Assembly (NCBI RefSeq): GCF_914271545.1
Contig: NZ_CAJZAH010000002.1
Span: forward strand, 62,001 to 126,000
DNA length: 64,000 bases
From: Cupriavidus respiraculi
GTDB lineage: Bacteria > Pseudomonadota > Gammaproteobacteria > Burkholderiales > Burkholderiaceae
Direction: 5' to 3'
In this document: in pieces, positions 36,608 through 44,934 of the stretch
Position numbering within the stretch: the first letter of the stretch is position 1
Layout: the number at the start of each line of letters is the position of its first letter
The notes under the pieces: model-generated
Database searches by the model: none
Seen by the model: only the letters and a program-made list of their open reading frames with translations
What the model was told of the DNA's origin: nothing
Program-made: the position numbers and the translations under genes

Positions 36608-36625
36608 TGTGGAAACGTTTCCACA
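36608..36625. promoter_or_regulatory. LacI-type operator palindrome O2
   Basis: TGTGGAAACGTTTCCACA is a perfect 18-bp palindrome whose core is identical to O1 and exactly 100 bp from it. It lies about 70 bp upstream of the Bug receptor start on the plus strand. Two operators at this distance suit DNA looping by a tetrameric or paired repressor, controlling both divergent operons. Confidence 0.8.
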
Positions 36626-36695
36626 CAAGACGGAAATTACGTAACAGCCAGACGCCCGCGCCCCAGAACGGGCGGCCAACCCCAAGGAGACCACC

Positions 36696-37658
36696 ATGAA
36701 GACGATTCTCGCCGCGACGCTGCTCGCCGTGGCCGCCAGCGCCGCCGGCGCGGCCGATGCCGGGGGCTATCCCGACCGCCCCATCCGCATGCTGCTGCCC
36801 TTCTCGGCCGGCGGCGGCGGCGACATCCTCGGCCGCTTCCTGGCCGAACGGTTCGCCGCGCACCTGAAGCAGCCCGTGGTGGTCGAGAACAAGCCGGGCG
36901 CGGCCGGCACCATTGGCACGCAGGCCGGCGCGGCCGCGCCGCCCGACGGGTACACGATCATGATCGGCGGCATGTCCACCCACCAGCTGGCTCCCGCGAC
37001 CTACGCGCGGCTGCCCTACGACCCCGTGCGCGACTTCCAGAGCCTGGGCGCGATCGGCAGTTCGTCCATCGTGATGGTGGCATCCAGTCAGTATGCGGCG
37101 AACAACCTGAAGGACCTGATCGCGATGGCGGGCAAGCAGTCGGCGCCGATCCAGTACGCCAGCTGGGGCGCGGGCTCGACCGGCCATTTCTGCGGCGAGG
37201 TGCTGAGCCAGAAGACCGGCATCCCGCTGCAGCACGTGCCGTACAAGGGCACCTCGCAGATCATCACCGACCTGCTGGGCAACCACATCTCCGTGGGCTT
37301 CGTCGACATGGTCACCGCCACGCCGTTCGTCAAGGACGGCAAGGTCAAGGCGCTGGCCGTCTGCACGCGGCGCTCGCCGAGCCTGCCGCAGGTGCCCAGC
37401 TACAAGGAGCAAGGCGTGGACTTCGACCGCGAGCTGAACTGGGCGATGTACGTCCCGGCCAGGACGCCCAAGCCCATCGTCGACAAGCTCTCCGCCGTGC
37501 TGGAGACCACGCTGAAGGAGCCCGAGGTCGTCAGCAAGCTGCTGTCCCTGGGCATCACCGCCAAGTACATCCCCGGCGCCGAGCAGCAGGCCACGACCGC
37601 GCGCGACATCCCGATGTGGAAGGAGATCGCGCGGCAGGCCAACATGAAGCTGGACTGA
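36696..37658 (+). CDS. Bug-type (TctC family) receptor
   Basis: A 320-residue exported binding protein. Signal peptide about residues 1-22 (ending AAGAA), then FSAGGGGDILGRFLA, VVENKPGAAGTIG and PPDGYTI, the standard Bug blocks. AAGGAG is well placed before ATG 36696. It is the first gene of the plus-strand operon controlled from O2. It would bind the organic acid that feeds the downstream catabolic genes. No TctA/TctB genes accompany it. Confidence 0.9.
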   Translation: MKTILAATLLAVAASAAGAADAGGYPDRPIRMLLPFSAGGGGDILGRFLAERFAAHLKQPVVVENKPGAAGTIGTQAGAAAPPDGYTIMIGGMSTHQLAPATYARLPYDPVRDFQSLGAIGSSSIVMVASSQYAANNLKDLIAMAGKQSAPIQYASWGAGSTGHFCGEVLSQKTGIPLQHVPYKGTSQIITDLLGNHISVGFVDMVTATPFVKDGKVKALAVCTRRSPSLPQVPSYKEQGVDFDRELNWAMYVPARTPKPIVDKLSAVLETTLKEPEVVSKLLSLGITAKYIPGAEQQATTARDIPMWKEIARQANMKLD

Positions 37659-37721
37659 CGCGCCGTCTCTCCCGGTCCCCGCCAACCCATACCGACAACC
37701 CACCACAGGAGCCCTCCCCTC

Positions 37722-38156
37722 ATGCCCACACCGCTCGACGAAGCCCGCATCCGCACCGTGCGCGACCACATGGCGCTCGAATGCGTTCACGACTGGGACG
37801 CCGTCATCGCCACGTTTGCCCATCCGCGCTACGAGATGCATGGCAGCGGCGCCGTGTTCGACGGCGAAGCCGAAGTGCGCGGGTATTTCGATTCCTCGCG
37901 CAAACCGTTTCCCGACCTGAAGAACGACATCATCGCCATCGCGGCCGCCGACGACACGGTGCTGGTCGAGTTCTGGCTCCAGGGCACCCACCTCGGACCG
38001 CTCAAGGCGAACGGCCTCGTCTACGAGCCGACGGGCCGCACCTTCCGCGTGCGCATGGCCGCCACGTTCGAGTTCGCGCCAGGCTCCGACAAGATCATCT
38101 GCGAGCGCCCCTATTCCGCGCCCGACGCCAAGCTGCGCGCCCTCGGTCTGCTGTAA
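37722..38156 (+). CDS. SnoaL-like / NTF2-like domain protein
   Basis: A 144-residue protein of the NTF2-like cone fold with a SnoaL-like pattern: helices HMALECVHDWDAVIATF, then YEMHGSGAVFDGEAEVRGYF and VEFWLQGTH. Relatives are polyketide cyclases, ketosteroid isomerase-like enzymes or hydratases acting on small ring compounds. AGGAG is upstream of ATG 37722. In this operon it may isomerise or hydrolyse a pathway intermediate; nothing more precise can be read. Confidence 0.78.
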   Translation: MPTPLDEARIRTVRDHMALECVHDWDAVIATFAHPRYEMHGSGAVFDGEAEVRGYFDSSRKPFPDLKNDIIAIAAADDTVLVEFWLQGTHLGPLKANGLVYEPTGRTFRVRMAATFEFAPGSDKIICERPYSAPDAKLRALGLL

Positions 38157-38198
38157 GGCGCGCCCCCGTCCGTTCACATCCAACCGGCAACACACGAC

Positions 38199-38729
38199 AT
38201 GGCACTGCCCAAGGCAATCACGCATCAGGACCGGCTGCTGTCGGTCAATATCCACGACGCCGCGGCGTTTCCCGGCTCGGAAGCGGGCTCCACCATCATC
38301 CCGCTGTTTCTCGACCGCGAGAACGGCGTGTGGGTGCTGTACGGCCGGTTCGAGCCCGGCACCCGGCTGCCGCCGCATTTCCATACCGGCACGGTCCACT
38401 TCTTCACGACCAGGGGAGAATGGAACTACGTCGAGTATCCCGAGGACCGGCAGAGCGCCGGCAGCTATCTGTACGAGCCCGGCGGATCGATCCACACGTT
38501 CTCCGTTCCCGCGGATGCGAAGGAAGCGGCCGAGGGCTTCATGGTGGTGCACGGCGCCAACGTGATCTTCGAGGACGGGCAATACCGCGGCGTGCGCGAC
38601 GCGGGCGCGATCGAGGACGGCATCCTGGCGGCCGCGCGCGCAATGGGGCTGCCGGCGCCGCGCTATATCCGCCCGCAGGGCGGGGCCGGGTTTTCCACCG
38701 AGGGGGCCGACCGGCCAGCCGCCGGGTAA
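38199..38729 (+). CDS. Cupin-fold protein, 2,4'-dihydroxyacetophenone dioxygenase-like
   Basis: A 176-residue cupin. The metal-binding motif PPHFHTGTVHFFTTRGEW (residues about 63-80) gives two or three His ligands and a following Glu, and GGSIHTF supplies the last. The best family match I can recall is the 2,4'-dihydroxyacetophenone dioxygenase group, which cleaves a C-C bond beside a ketone. An anti-sigma ChrR-type cupin is a less likely alternative. It is the last gene of the first plus-strand block. Confidence 0.72.
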   Translation: MALPKAITHQDRLLSVNIHDAAAFPGSEAGSTIIPLFLDRENGVWVLYGRFEPGTRLPPHFHTGTVHFFTTRGEWNYVEYPEDRQSAGSYLYEPGGSIHTFSVPADAKEAAEGFMVVHGANVIFEDGQYRGVRDAGAIEDGILAAARAMGLPAPRYIRPQGGAGFSTEGADRPAAG

Positions 38730-39069
38730 GCGCGACGCTGCCGCGCCTGCGCGGCGCCCCGTTGCTTCCGCCGCGGCGGGCCGGGGCGCTTCCCGGCCCG
38801 CTTGCCCACGCCCTTCTCTCCGCCCCTCGCTCCGTCCCTCTCTCCCCTTCCCGCCCCTCCCCACGCTGACGCCATGACGCGATCCCGGGTTTGCCCACCC
38901 GGAGCGATGGCCGTCCCGCGCCTCCCGCCCGCGGCCGCCGCCGTTCCCGTTTCCCTCTCGCTTGAGTAAATCTCAATCGAACCGGCACGAAATCTCGTTT
39001 GTCGCCGGCCGATTCGCGCACCACTATCCAGTCACCGATTCGACCGCATCCATCGACAAGGAGACGACC
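38730..39069. other. 340-bp gene-free region, promoter of the second catabolic block
   Basis: No gene is visible. It begins with a strong GC hairpin (GCGCCCCG 38754-38761 / CGGGGCGC 38782-38789) without a following T-run, then a pyrimidine-rich tract (about 38810-38868), then the LysR-type box at 38962. An in-frame ATG at 38962 exists but is not preceded by a ribosome site. Confidence 0.5.
38962..38976. promoter_or_regulatory. LysR box 1, TTGAG-N5-CTCAA
   Basis: TTGAGTAAATCTCAA, an inverted repeat with 5-bp arms and the T-N11-A core of LysR sites, 93 bp before the OB-fold gene. The same arms and spacing occur at 45846-45860 next to the LysR gene 44935-45828, making that protein the probable regulator of the block that starts here. 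Confidence 0.6.
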
Positions 39070-39441
39070 ATGCCCCCCGACCGCACCGAAGCCCCCGAGG
39101 CGATCCGCCTGTGGAATGCCGACGGCCCAACTACCCTGCTCGCCTCGCGCGACCGGGACACCGGCGAATGGGTGTTCCCGCCCGTGCCTGCGCATTCGCC
39201 GCTGTCGCCGCGCCATGCCACGGTGCCGGTGGCCGGGGACGGCACCGTGTACAGCTTTACCGTGATCCACCCGGCGCCGAAGACCGGCCAGCCCCCCTAT
39301 GCGCTGGGCTACGTCGACTTTGCCGGCCCCGTCCGCATCTTCGGCCGCCTGCTCGGGCGGGAGCGCCCCGCCATCGGCGACCGCTATGCGGCCGAGCCCG
39401 ACCCGACATACGGCTACGTGTTTCGTGCCGTCGACCGCTAA
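39070..39441 (+). CDS. OB-fold domain protein (DUF35-type), thiolase partner
   Basis: A 123-residue protein of the OB-fold (DUF35) type, with VPVAGDGTVYSFTVIHPAP and PYALGYVDFAGPVRIFGRL as the family core. The usual zinc-ribbon cysteines are absent, so it is an OB-fold-only version. AAGGAG precedes ATG 39070. It is followed 13 bp later by a thiolase gene; DUF35 proteins commonly form complexes with thiolases or thiolase-like aldolases and help channel acyl-CoA substrates, so the same is inferred. Confidence 0.8.
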   Translation: MPPDRTEAPEAIRLWNADGPTTLLASRDRDTGEWVFPPVPAHSPLSPRHATVPVAGDGTVYSFTVIHPAPKTGQPPYALGYVDFAGPVRIFGRLLGRERPAIGDRYAAEPDPTYGYVFRAVDR

Positions 39442-39454
39442 CCGAGGGAACACC

Positions 39455-40600
39455 ATGTCAGAGATCTACATCCACGGCGGCGCGATGACCGCCTTCGGCC
39501 GCCATCCCGGCGTGCTCGCGCCCGAGCTGGCGCAACAGGCCATCCTGAAGGCGGTCGAGGACGCCGGCGTGACGCTGGCGGACATCCAGGCCGTCTACTG
39601 CGCCAACGTGCTGGGCGGCATGATCCTGGGCCAGCTGATCGTGCGCGACCTGGGGCTGCGCGGCATCCCCGTCTACAACGTGGAGAACGCCTGCGCCAGC
39701 GGCGCCACCGGCGTGCATCTCGCCCGGCATGCGCTGCTGGCGCAGCAGTACGACACGGTGCTGGTGTTCGGCATCGAGCAACTGACCGCACTGGGCGGCG
39801 GCACCATTGCGCTGCAGCGCAACGACCACAAGACGGATCTCTACGCCACGACCGGCATGGTGCTGCCCGCGGTCTATGCCATGCGCGGCACGCGCTTTCT
39901 GCACGAGCGCGACGCGACCCCGCGCGACCTGGCCGCCGTCGCGGTGAAGAACCGCTACCACGGCACCCTGAACGAGTTCGCCCAGCAGCGCAGCGAGGTC
40001 GGCATCGACGAGGTGCTGGGGTCGCGCATGATCGCCGATCCGCTGACGCTGCTGCAATGCTGCCCGTCGCAGGTGGACGGCGCGGCCGCGGTGGTGCTGG
40101 GCACGCGGCGGCCGGCGGCGGCGCGGCCCGTCAAGGTGCTGTCCTCGGTAGTCGTCTCGGGGCTGCGCGAGGCGGCAGACGACGACATCCTCGACGCGGA
40201 GATCACGGCGCGCGCCGCGCGGCAAGCCTACGAACAGGCCGGTCTTGGTCCCGGCGACGTCGACGTGGTGGAGCTGCACGATGCCTTCACGATCGCCGAG
40301 CTGCTCTATTACGAAGCGCTCGGCCTCGCGGCGCCCGGAGAAGCGGTGCCGCTGCTGCGCTCCGGCGCGACGCAGTTGGGCGGCCGCGTGCCGGTGAATC
40401 CCTCCGGCGGCCTGCTCGCCAAGGGCCACCCGCTCGGCGCCACGGGCATCGCACAGATGGTCGAGGTCATGTGGCACCTGCAGGACCGCGCGGGCCGCCG
40501 CCAGGTGGCCGGCGCGCGCATCGGCCTGACGCAATGCACGGGCGGCGGCATTGCGGGCGTGGATCACGCCGCCTCCTCCGTTCATCTGCTGGGAGTCTGA
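39455..40600 (+). CDS. Thiolase family protein (SCP2-thiolase-like acetyl-CoA acyltransferase)
   Basis: A 381-residue thiolase. The acyl-accepting Cys sits in NVENACASGATG (about residue 83), the active-site His in NPSGGLLAKGHPLGATG (about 340) and the second Cys in TQCTGGGIAG; HDAFTIAELLYYEALGL is the SCP2-type signature. With all catalytic residues present, true thiolytic cleavage is possible, though paired OB-fold proteins are also known with retro-aldol thiolase-like enzymes. ATG 39455 has GAGGGAA upstream. Confidence 0.9.
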   Translation: MSEIYIHGGAMTAFGRHPGVLAPELAQQAILKAVEDAGVTLADIQAVYCANVLGGMILGQLIVRDLGLRGIPVYNVENACASGATGVHLARHALLAQQYDTVLVFGIEQLTALGGGTIALQRNDHKTDLYATTGMVLPAVYAMRGTRFLHERDATPRDLAAVAVKNRYHGTLNEFAQQRSEVGIDEVLGSRMIADPLTLLQCCPSQVDGAAAVVLGTRRPAAARPVKVLSSVVVSGLREAADDDILDAEITARAARQAYEQAGLGPGDVDVVELHDAFTIAELLYYEALGLAAPGEAVPLLRSGATQLGGRVPVNPSGGLLAKGHPLGATGIAQMVEVMWHLQDRAGRRQVAGARIGLTQCTGGGIAGVDHAASSVHLLGV

Positions 40601-40601
40601 C

Positions 40602-41426
40602 ATGGCCACCCCATACACCAACGCTGACGACGCGCCCGGCCGCGCGCCGGAAGACGCACCGGAGCTCACCAGCGACGGACAGCGGCGGCAAGTCGCCGTG
40701 ATCACCGGGGCCGCGCGCGGCATCGGCCTCGGCATTGCCGGGCGCCTGGCCGCACAGGGCATGACCGTAGCGCTGCTGGACCGCGATGCCGGCGCGCTGA
40801 CCGATGCCGTCGGCGGTCTCGTACACGCCGGGCACCGCGCCATGGGCGTCACCGTGGACCTGACCGATTCGGCCGCGGTCAACGGCGCCTTCGAGCACCT
40901 GCACCGGAAGCTCGGCCGCATCGACTGCCTTGTCAACAACGCCGGCGCCGTGCGCGACATGCGCTTCCTGAACATGACCGACGACGACTGGGACATCGTG
41001 GTCAACACCAACCTGCGCTCGCAGTTCCTGTGCTGCCGCGCCGTGTTGCCTGGCATGGTCGAGCGCCGCTACGGGCGCATCGTCAATATCTCGTCGCGCG
41101 CCTGGCTGGGCGGCTTCGGCCAGGCGAACTACTCGGCGGCCAAGGGCGGCGTGGTCAGCCTGACCCGTTCGCTGGCGATCGAGTTCGCGGCCAAGGGCAT
41201 TACCGTCAATGCGGTGGCGCCGGGCATCGTCGATACGCCGCTGTTCCGCAATTTCGCGCCCGAGGTGCGCGAGCGGCTGCAGAAATCGGTGCCGGCCCAG
41301 CGCATCGGCACGGCCGCGGACATCGCCAATGCGGTGGCCTTCTTCCTTGCCCCCGAGGCGTCCTATGTCACCGGCCAGACGCTCTATGTCTGCGGCGGCC
41401 GCAGCCTGTCGTCGCCCAGCGTGTAG
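40602..41426 (+). CDS. Short-chain dehydrogenase/reductase (3-hydroxyacyl-CoA type)
   Basis: A 274-residue SDR with an N-terminal extension of about 28 residues. TGAARGIG (about 36-43), NNAG, Ser in NISSRAW and YSAAK are all present, and GQTLYVCGG near the end matches FabG-like enzymes. It starts two bases after the thiolase stop. In this context it would oxidise a 3-hydroxyacyl-CoA to the 3-oxo form that the thiolase then cleaves. Confidence 0.9.
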   Translation: MATPYTNADDAPGRAPEDAPELTSDGQRRQVAVITGAARGIGLGIAGRLAAQGMTVALLDRDAGALTDAVGGLVHAGHRAMGVTVDLTDSAAVNGAFEHLHRKLGRIDCLVNNAGAVRDMRFLNMTDDDWDIVVNTNLRSQFLCCRAVLPGMVERRYGRIVNISSRAWLGGFGQANYSAAKGGVVSLTRSLAIEFAAKGITVNAVAPGIVDTPLFRNFAPEVRERLQKSVPAQRIGTAADIANAVAFFLAPEASYVTGQTLYVCGGRSLSSPSV

Positions 41427-41435
41427 GAGGCCGCC

Positions 41436-42239
41436 ATGACCGTGCACTTTGAAACCGACGGACCGGTGGCGGTGCTGACCATCGACCGGCCCGACGCGCT
41501 GAACGCGCTGGATGTGGCGACCCTGCGCGAACTGCGCGAGCACCTGGTGGCGATCCGCGACCGCGACGACCTGCGCGCGGCCGTACTGACTGGCGCCGGC
41601 ACGCGGGCGTTCTGCGCCGGCGCGGACCTGAAGGGTACGCGAACGTCGGCGGCCAGCTATCCGCAGGCGCTGTTCCGCGCGGACGAGCCCGCGGCGGACC
41701 TGGGCCTCTATATCCGGCTGATGGATCTGTCCGGCCTGTCGCTGTGGAAGCCGCTGATCGCAGCCATCAACGGCCACTGCCTCGGCGCGGGGCTGGAGCT
41801 GGCGCTGCAGTGCGATGTGCGGGTGGCGGCGGACAACGCCACCTTCGGGCTGCCCGAGGCCGCGGTGGGGTCGATTCCGGCCGTCTCCGGCCTGCACCGG
41901 CTGCTCAGGGCCGTGCCCTCTGCCCACGCGATGCAGATGGTGCTGACGGCCGAGCGCATCGACGCGGCGCGGGCCGAGCGCATCGGCCTGATTACCGCGG
42001 CCGTCGCGCAGCCCGACCTGCTGGATCACGCCCGCGCCCTCGCCCACCGGATCGCGCGCAACGCGCCCCTCGCCGTGCAGGCCACCAAGAAGCTCGCGCG
42101 GCAGACGGCGCATTTGAGCGACGCCGACGCGCAGGACCTCACCGAGCTCTACTGGGGGGTGCTGCGGGACACGGAGGACCGTGTCGAAGGGCGGCAGGCG
42201 TTCGCGGAGAAACGGCCGCCCCGCTTCGCCGGGCGCTGA
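41436..42239 (+). CDS. Enoyl-CoA hydratase/isomerase (crotonase family)
   Basis: A 267-residue crotonase. The oxyanion segments are CAGADLKG and AINGHCLGAGLELALQCDVR, and both catalytic acids are present, Glu in GAGLELA and Glu in GLPEAAVG, so true hydratase activity is likely. AGGAGG is seven bases before ATG 41436. It supplies the hydration step before the SDR and thiolase in a beta-oxidation-like sequence. Confidence 0.92.
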   Translation: MTVHFETDGPVAVLTIDRPDALNALDVATLRELREHLVAIRDRDDLRAAVLTGAGTRAFCAGADLKGTRTSAASYPQALFRADEPAADLGLYIRLMDLSGLSLWKPLIAAINGHCLGAGLELALQCDVRVAADNATFGLPEAAVGSIPAVSGLHRLLRAVPSAHAMQMVLTAERIDAARAERIGLITAAVAQPDLLDHARALAHRIARNAPLAVQATKKLARQTAHLSDADAQDLTELYWGVLRDTEDRVEGRQAFAEKRPPRFAGR

Positions 42240-42283
42240 CCGCGCGGCCTCGCTATGCCAACAACTATCCAAAGGAGACCAAC

Positions 42284-43279
42284 ATGACCCGACCACTCGA
42301 CCCCGCGCGTTCCCTGCTCGGCTGCGCCTTCGCGGCAATGGCGTTCGCCACGGCCCCCGCTCCCGCCACCGCCCAGGCGGCCTATCCGAACAAGCCCATC
42401 ACCCTGGTCGTGCCGTTCGCGCCGGGCGGCGGCAACGATATCCTGGCGCGCCTGATCGCCCCGAGGATGAGCCAGCAGCTCGGGCAGTCCGTCGTGATCG
42501 AGAACAAGCCCGGCGCGGGAGGCAACCTGGGCACGGAATTCGTGGCCCGCGCCGCGCCGGATGGCTACACGCTGGTGATCGCCTCCAGCCAGGTCACCAT
42601 GAACCCGCACCTCGGCATGAAGGTGCCGTTCCGTATCGACAAGGACTTCGAGCCGGTGGGACTGATGGGATCCGTGCCGCTGATGCTGGTGGCCAACATG
42701 GACCAGCCGTACCGGAATCTCAAGGAGTTCATGGACTACGCGCGCGCGAACCCGGGCAAGATCAGCTACAGCAGCCCGGGCCCCGGCACCCCGCAGCACC
42801 TCGCGGGCGAGGTCTTCGCCAAGCTCAGCCGCACCGAACTGCTGCACGTTCCCTATCGCGGCACCGGCCCGTCCATCACCGACCTGATGGGTGGACAGGT
42901 ACAGGTGTCGTTCGCCACGTTCGCCTCGGCGATCCAGTACGTGCGCGCCGGCAAGCTGCGCGCGATCGGCATCGCCGGACAGCGCCGCACGCCGCTGATG
43001 CCCGACCTGCCTACGTTCGGGGACGCGGGCCTGAAGGGCTACGACGCGGAGCTCTGGTACAGCCTGCTGGCGCCAGCCAGGACGCCGCGCCCCGTGATCG
43101 ACAAGCTGAACGCCGCGCTGCTGGCGGCGCTCAGGGCTCCGGACGTGGTCGATCAGCTGGCCAAGCAGGGCTTCGAAGCCAAGACCTCGACCCCGGACGA
43201 ACTGCGCGCCTATATCGGCCGCGAGCTGGCGCGCTGGCAGCGCGTCATCGCCGACAACGACATCAGGGTGGGACTGTGA
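42284..43279 (+). CDS. Bug-type (TctC family) receptor
   Basis: A 331-residue periplasmic receptor with a signal peptide of about 31 residues (ending ATAQA), then FAPGGGNDILARL, VIENKPGAGGNLG and APDGYTL. AAAGGAG precedes ATG 42284. It is the second Bug gene in this catabolic region and the third in the window, and it may deliver a different acid or sense it. Its stop overlaps the GTG of the next gene. Confidence 0.9.
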   Translation: MTRPLDPARSLLGCAFAAMAFATAPAPATAQAAYPNKPITLVVPFAPGGGNDILARLIAPRMSQQLGQSVVIENKPGAGGNLGTEFVARAAPDGYTLVIASSQVTMNPHLGMKVPFRIDKDFEPVGLMGSVPLMLVANMDQPYRNLKEFMDYARANPGKISYSSPGPGTPQHLAGEVFAKLSRTELLHVPYRGTGPSITDLMGGQVQVSFATFASAIQYVRAGKLRAIGIAGQRRTPLMPDLPTFGDAGLKGYDAELWYSLLAPARTPRPVIDKLNAALLAALRAPDVVDQLAKQGFEAKTSTPDELRAYIGRELARWQRVIADNDIRVGL

Positions 43280-43719
43280 ACACCGCCGCCGACCACGCCT
43301 GCGCCGACAATCCGCTGCTCGACGCGCTGGGCATCCGGCTTGCCCGCGTCGGCCCGGGCCACAGCACTTTCGAGCTGGACATCGAGCCGCGGCACCTGAA
43401 CCGCCAGGGCACGCTGCAGGGCGGCGTCAGCGCGACGCTGCTCGACGCCGCGTGCGGCTATGCCGGCCTGCAGACCGAGGAAGGCGGCGCGCTCGGCAAC
43501 GCTGTCACGCTGATGCTGGCGATCAGCTACCTGGGCCGGGTCAGCACGGGCACCGTGCGGGCCGTGGCAACCGTTACGCGCGCCGGCCGCAGCATCTACT
43601 TCTCCAGCGCCGAACTGGTTTCGGCCGATGGCGAGCGGATCGCGACGGCGCAAGGCACCTTCAAACGCTCCCCCGCCGCTCCGGCAACGCGCGCGGCCGC
43701 CGACACCAGCGAGGCATGA
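43276..43719 (+). CDS. PaaI-type hotdog-fold acyl-CoA thioesterase
   Basis: A 147-residue protein starting with GTG 43276 inside the stop of the Bug gene (GTGA). The hotdog core HLNRQGTLQGGVSATLLDAA (residues about 39-58) contains the Asn, Gly-Gly and Asp of the PaaI active site. It hydrolyses acyl- or aryl-CoA esters, probably to free CoA when an intermediate accumulates. No ATG alternative exists at the N-terminus. Confidence 0.87.
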   Translation: MNTAADHACADNPLLDALGIRLARVGPGHSTFELDIEPRHLNRQGTLQGGVSATLLDAACGYAGLQTEEGGALGNAVTLMLAISYLGRVSTGTVRAVATVTRAGRSIYFSSAELVSADGERIATAQGTFKRSPAAPATRAAADTSEA

Positions 43720-44930
43720 CCATGTTGCGCAATGCACTGGAAGGATTGACCGTCATCGACTTCACGCAGATCGGGGCGGGACCGACCGCCACCATGCTGC
43801 TCGCCGACATGGGCGCGCGCGTCATCAAGGTGGAGCCGCCCGGCGGCGAACTCGGGCGCGGCCTCGGCCCGGGCTGGCTCGGCGACGACAGTGCGTTGTT
43901 CCACGCCTTCAACCGCAACAAGCTCGGCGTCTGCCTCGACCTGAAGTCGGCGCGGGGCGTCGCGGTGGCGCGCCGGCTCGTCGCCGAAGCCGACATCGTG
44001 GTCGAAAGCATGCGTCCCGGCGTGATGGCACGGCTGGGGCTGGGCCATGCCGAATTGTTGCAGGCGCACCCCGCGCTGATCTATTGCTCGATCTCCGCCT
44101 ACGGCCAGAGCGGGCCCTACGCGCAGCGCGCGGGCGTCGACGGCATCATGCAGGCGGACGCCGGACTGATGAGCCTGATCGGCGTGGAAGGCAGCGAGCC
44201 GTGCAAGGTGCAGGCCCCGGTGGTCGATGTGATGACCGGCTATGTCGCGGTGGTCGGCATCCTGGCCAGGCTCGCAGCGCGCGGACGCGACGGCCGCGGC
44301 GGCCATCTGGACGCGAGCCTGTTCAACGCGGCGCTGGCACTGCAGCAGTCGTCGCTCGCCAGCTATCTGGCCGATGGCCAGATGCCCGTGCGCGTGGGCA
44401 GCGCCGCGCCCTACGCGGCGCCGAACCAGGCGTTCGAGACCGCCGACGGCTGGATCATGGTGGCGGCCTACATGCCCGACCGCTGGCAGCGCCTGTGCGA
44501 CACGCTCGGCGTGCCGCAACTGATCGACGATCCGCGCTTTGCCACCTCGCCGCTGCGCGTTGCCAACCGTGCGCAGATGGTGCAGGCACTGACGGCGGTC
44601 TTTGTCACGCGCACCACGGACGCGTGGCTGGCGGCGCTGACCGCGGCCGACATCCTGTGTGCCCGGGTGGCGACCTATGCCGACGTGGCCGCGCATCCGC
44701 AGGTGGCGGCGAACCGCATGCTGGCCGAGGTCGCGCATCCGACGCTGGGCACGATCCGAATGCCGGGGTTTCCGCTGGACAGCGCGGCGACCAACGCCGC
44801 GCCCATGCGCCCCGCGCCGGCCTGCGGGCAGGATACCGAGGCGGTGCTGCGCGGGCTCGGCTATGCCGCCGAGGAGATCGACTCGCTGCGCGAATGCGGG
44901 GCCGTTCGTTGCGCGCAGCCTGCGGCATGA
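43716..44930 (+). CDS. CaiB/BaiF family (class III) CoA-transferase
   Basis: A 404-residue CoA-transferase, the last gene of the block. ATG 43716 overlaps the previous TGA (ATGA); ATG 43722 is the alternative. Family blocks are IDFTQIGAGPTATMLLADMG, IKVEPPGGE, CSISAYGQSGPY and the catalytic Asp in APVVDVMTGYVA (about residue 171). It probably activates the incoming acid to its CoA ester at the head of the pathway. Its stop is four bases from the end of the convergent LysR gene. Confidence 0.9.
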   Translation: MTMLRNALEGLTVIDFTQIGAGPTATMLLADMGARVIKVEPPGGELGRGLGPGWLGDDSALFHAFNRNKLGVCLDLKSARGVAVARRLVAEADIVVESMRPGVMARLGLGHAELLQAHPALIYCSISAYGQSGPYAQRAGVDGIMQADAGLMSLIGVEGSEPCKVQAPVVDVMTGYVAVVGILARLAARGRDGRGGHLDASLFNAALALQQSSLASYLADGQMPVRVGSAAPYAAPNQAFETADGWIMVAAYMPDRWQRLCDTLGVPQLIDDPRFATSPLRVANRAQMVQALTAVFVTRTTDAWLAALTAADILCARVATYADVAAHPQVAANRMLAEVAHPTLGTIRMPGFPLDSAATNAAPMRPAPACGQDTEAVLRGLGYAAEEIDSLRECGAVRCAQPAA

Positions 44931-44934
44931 CACG

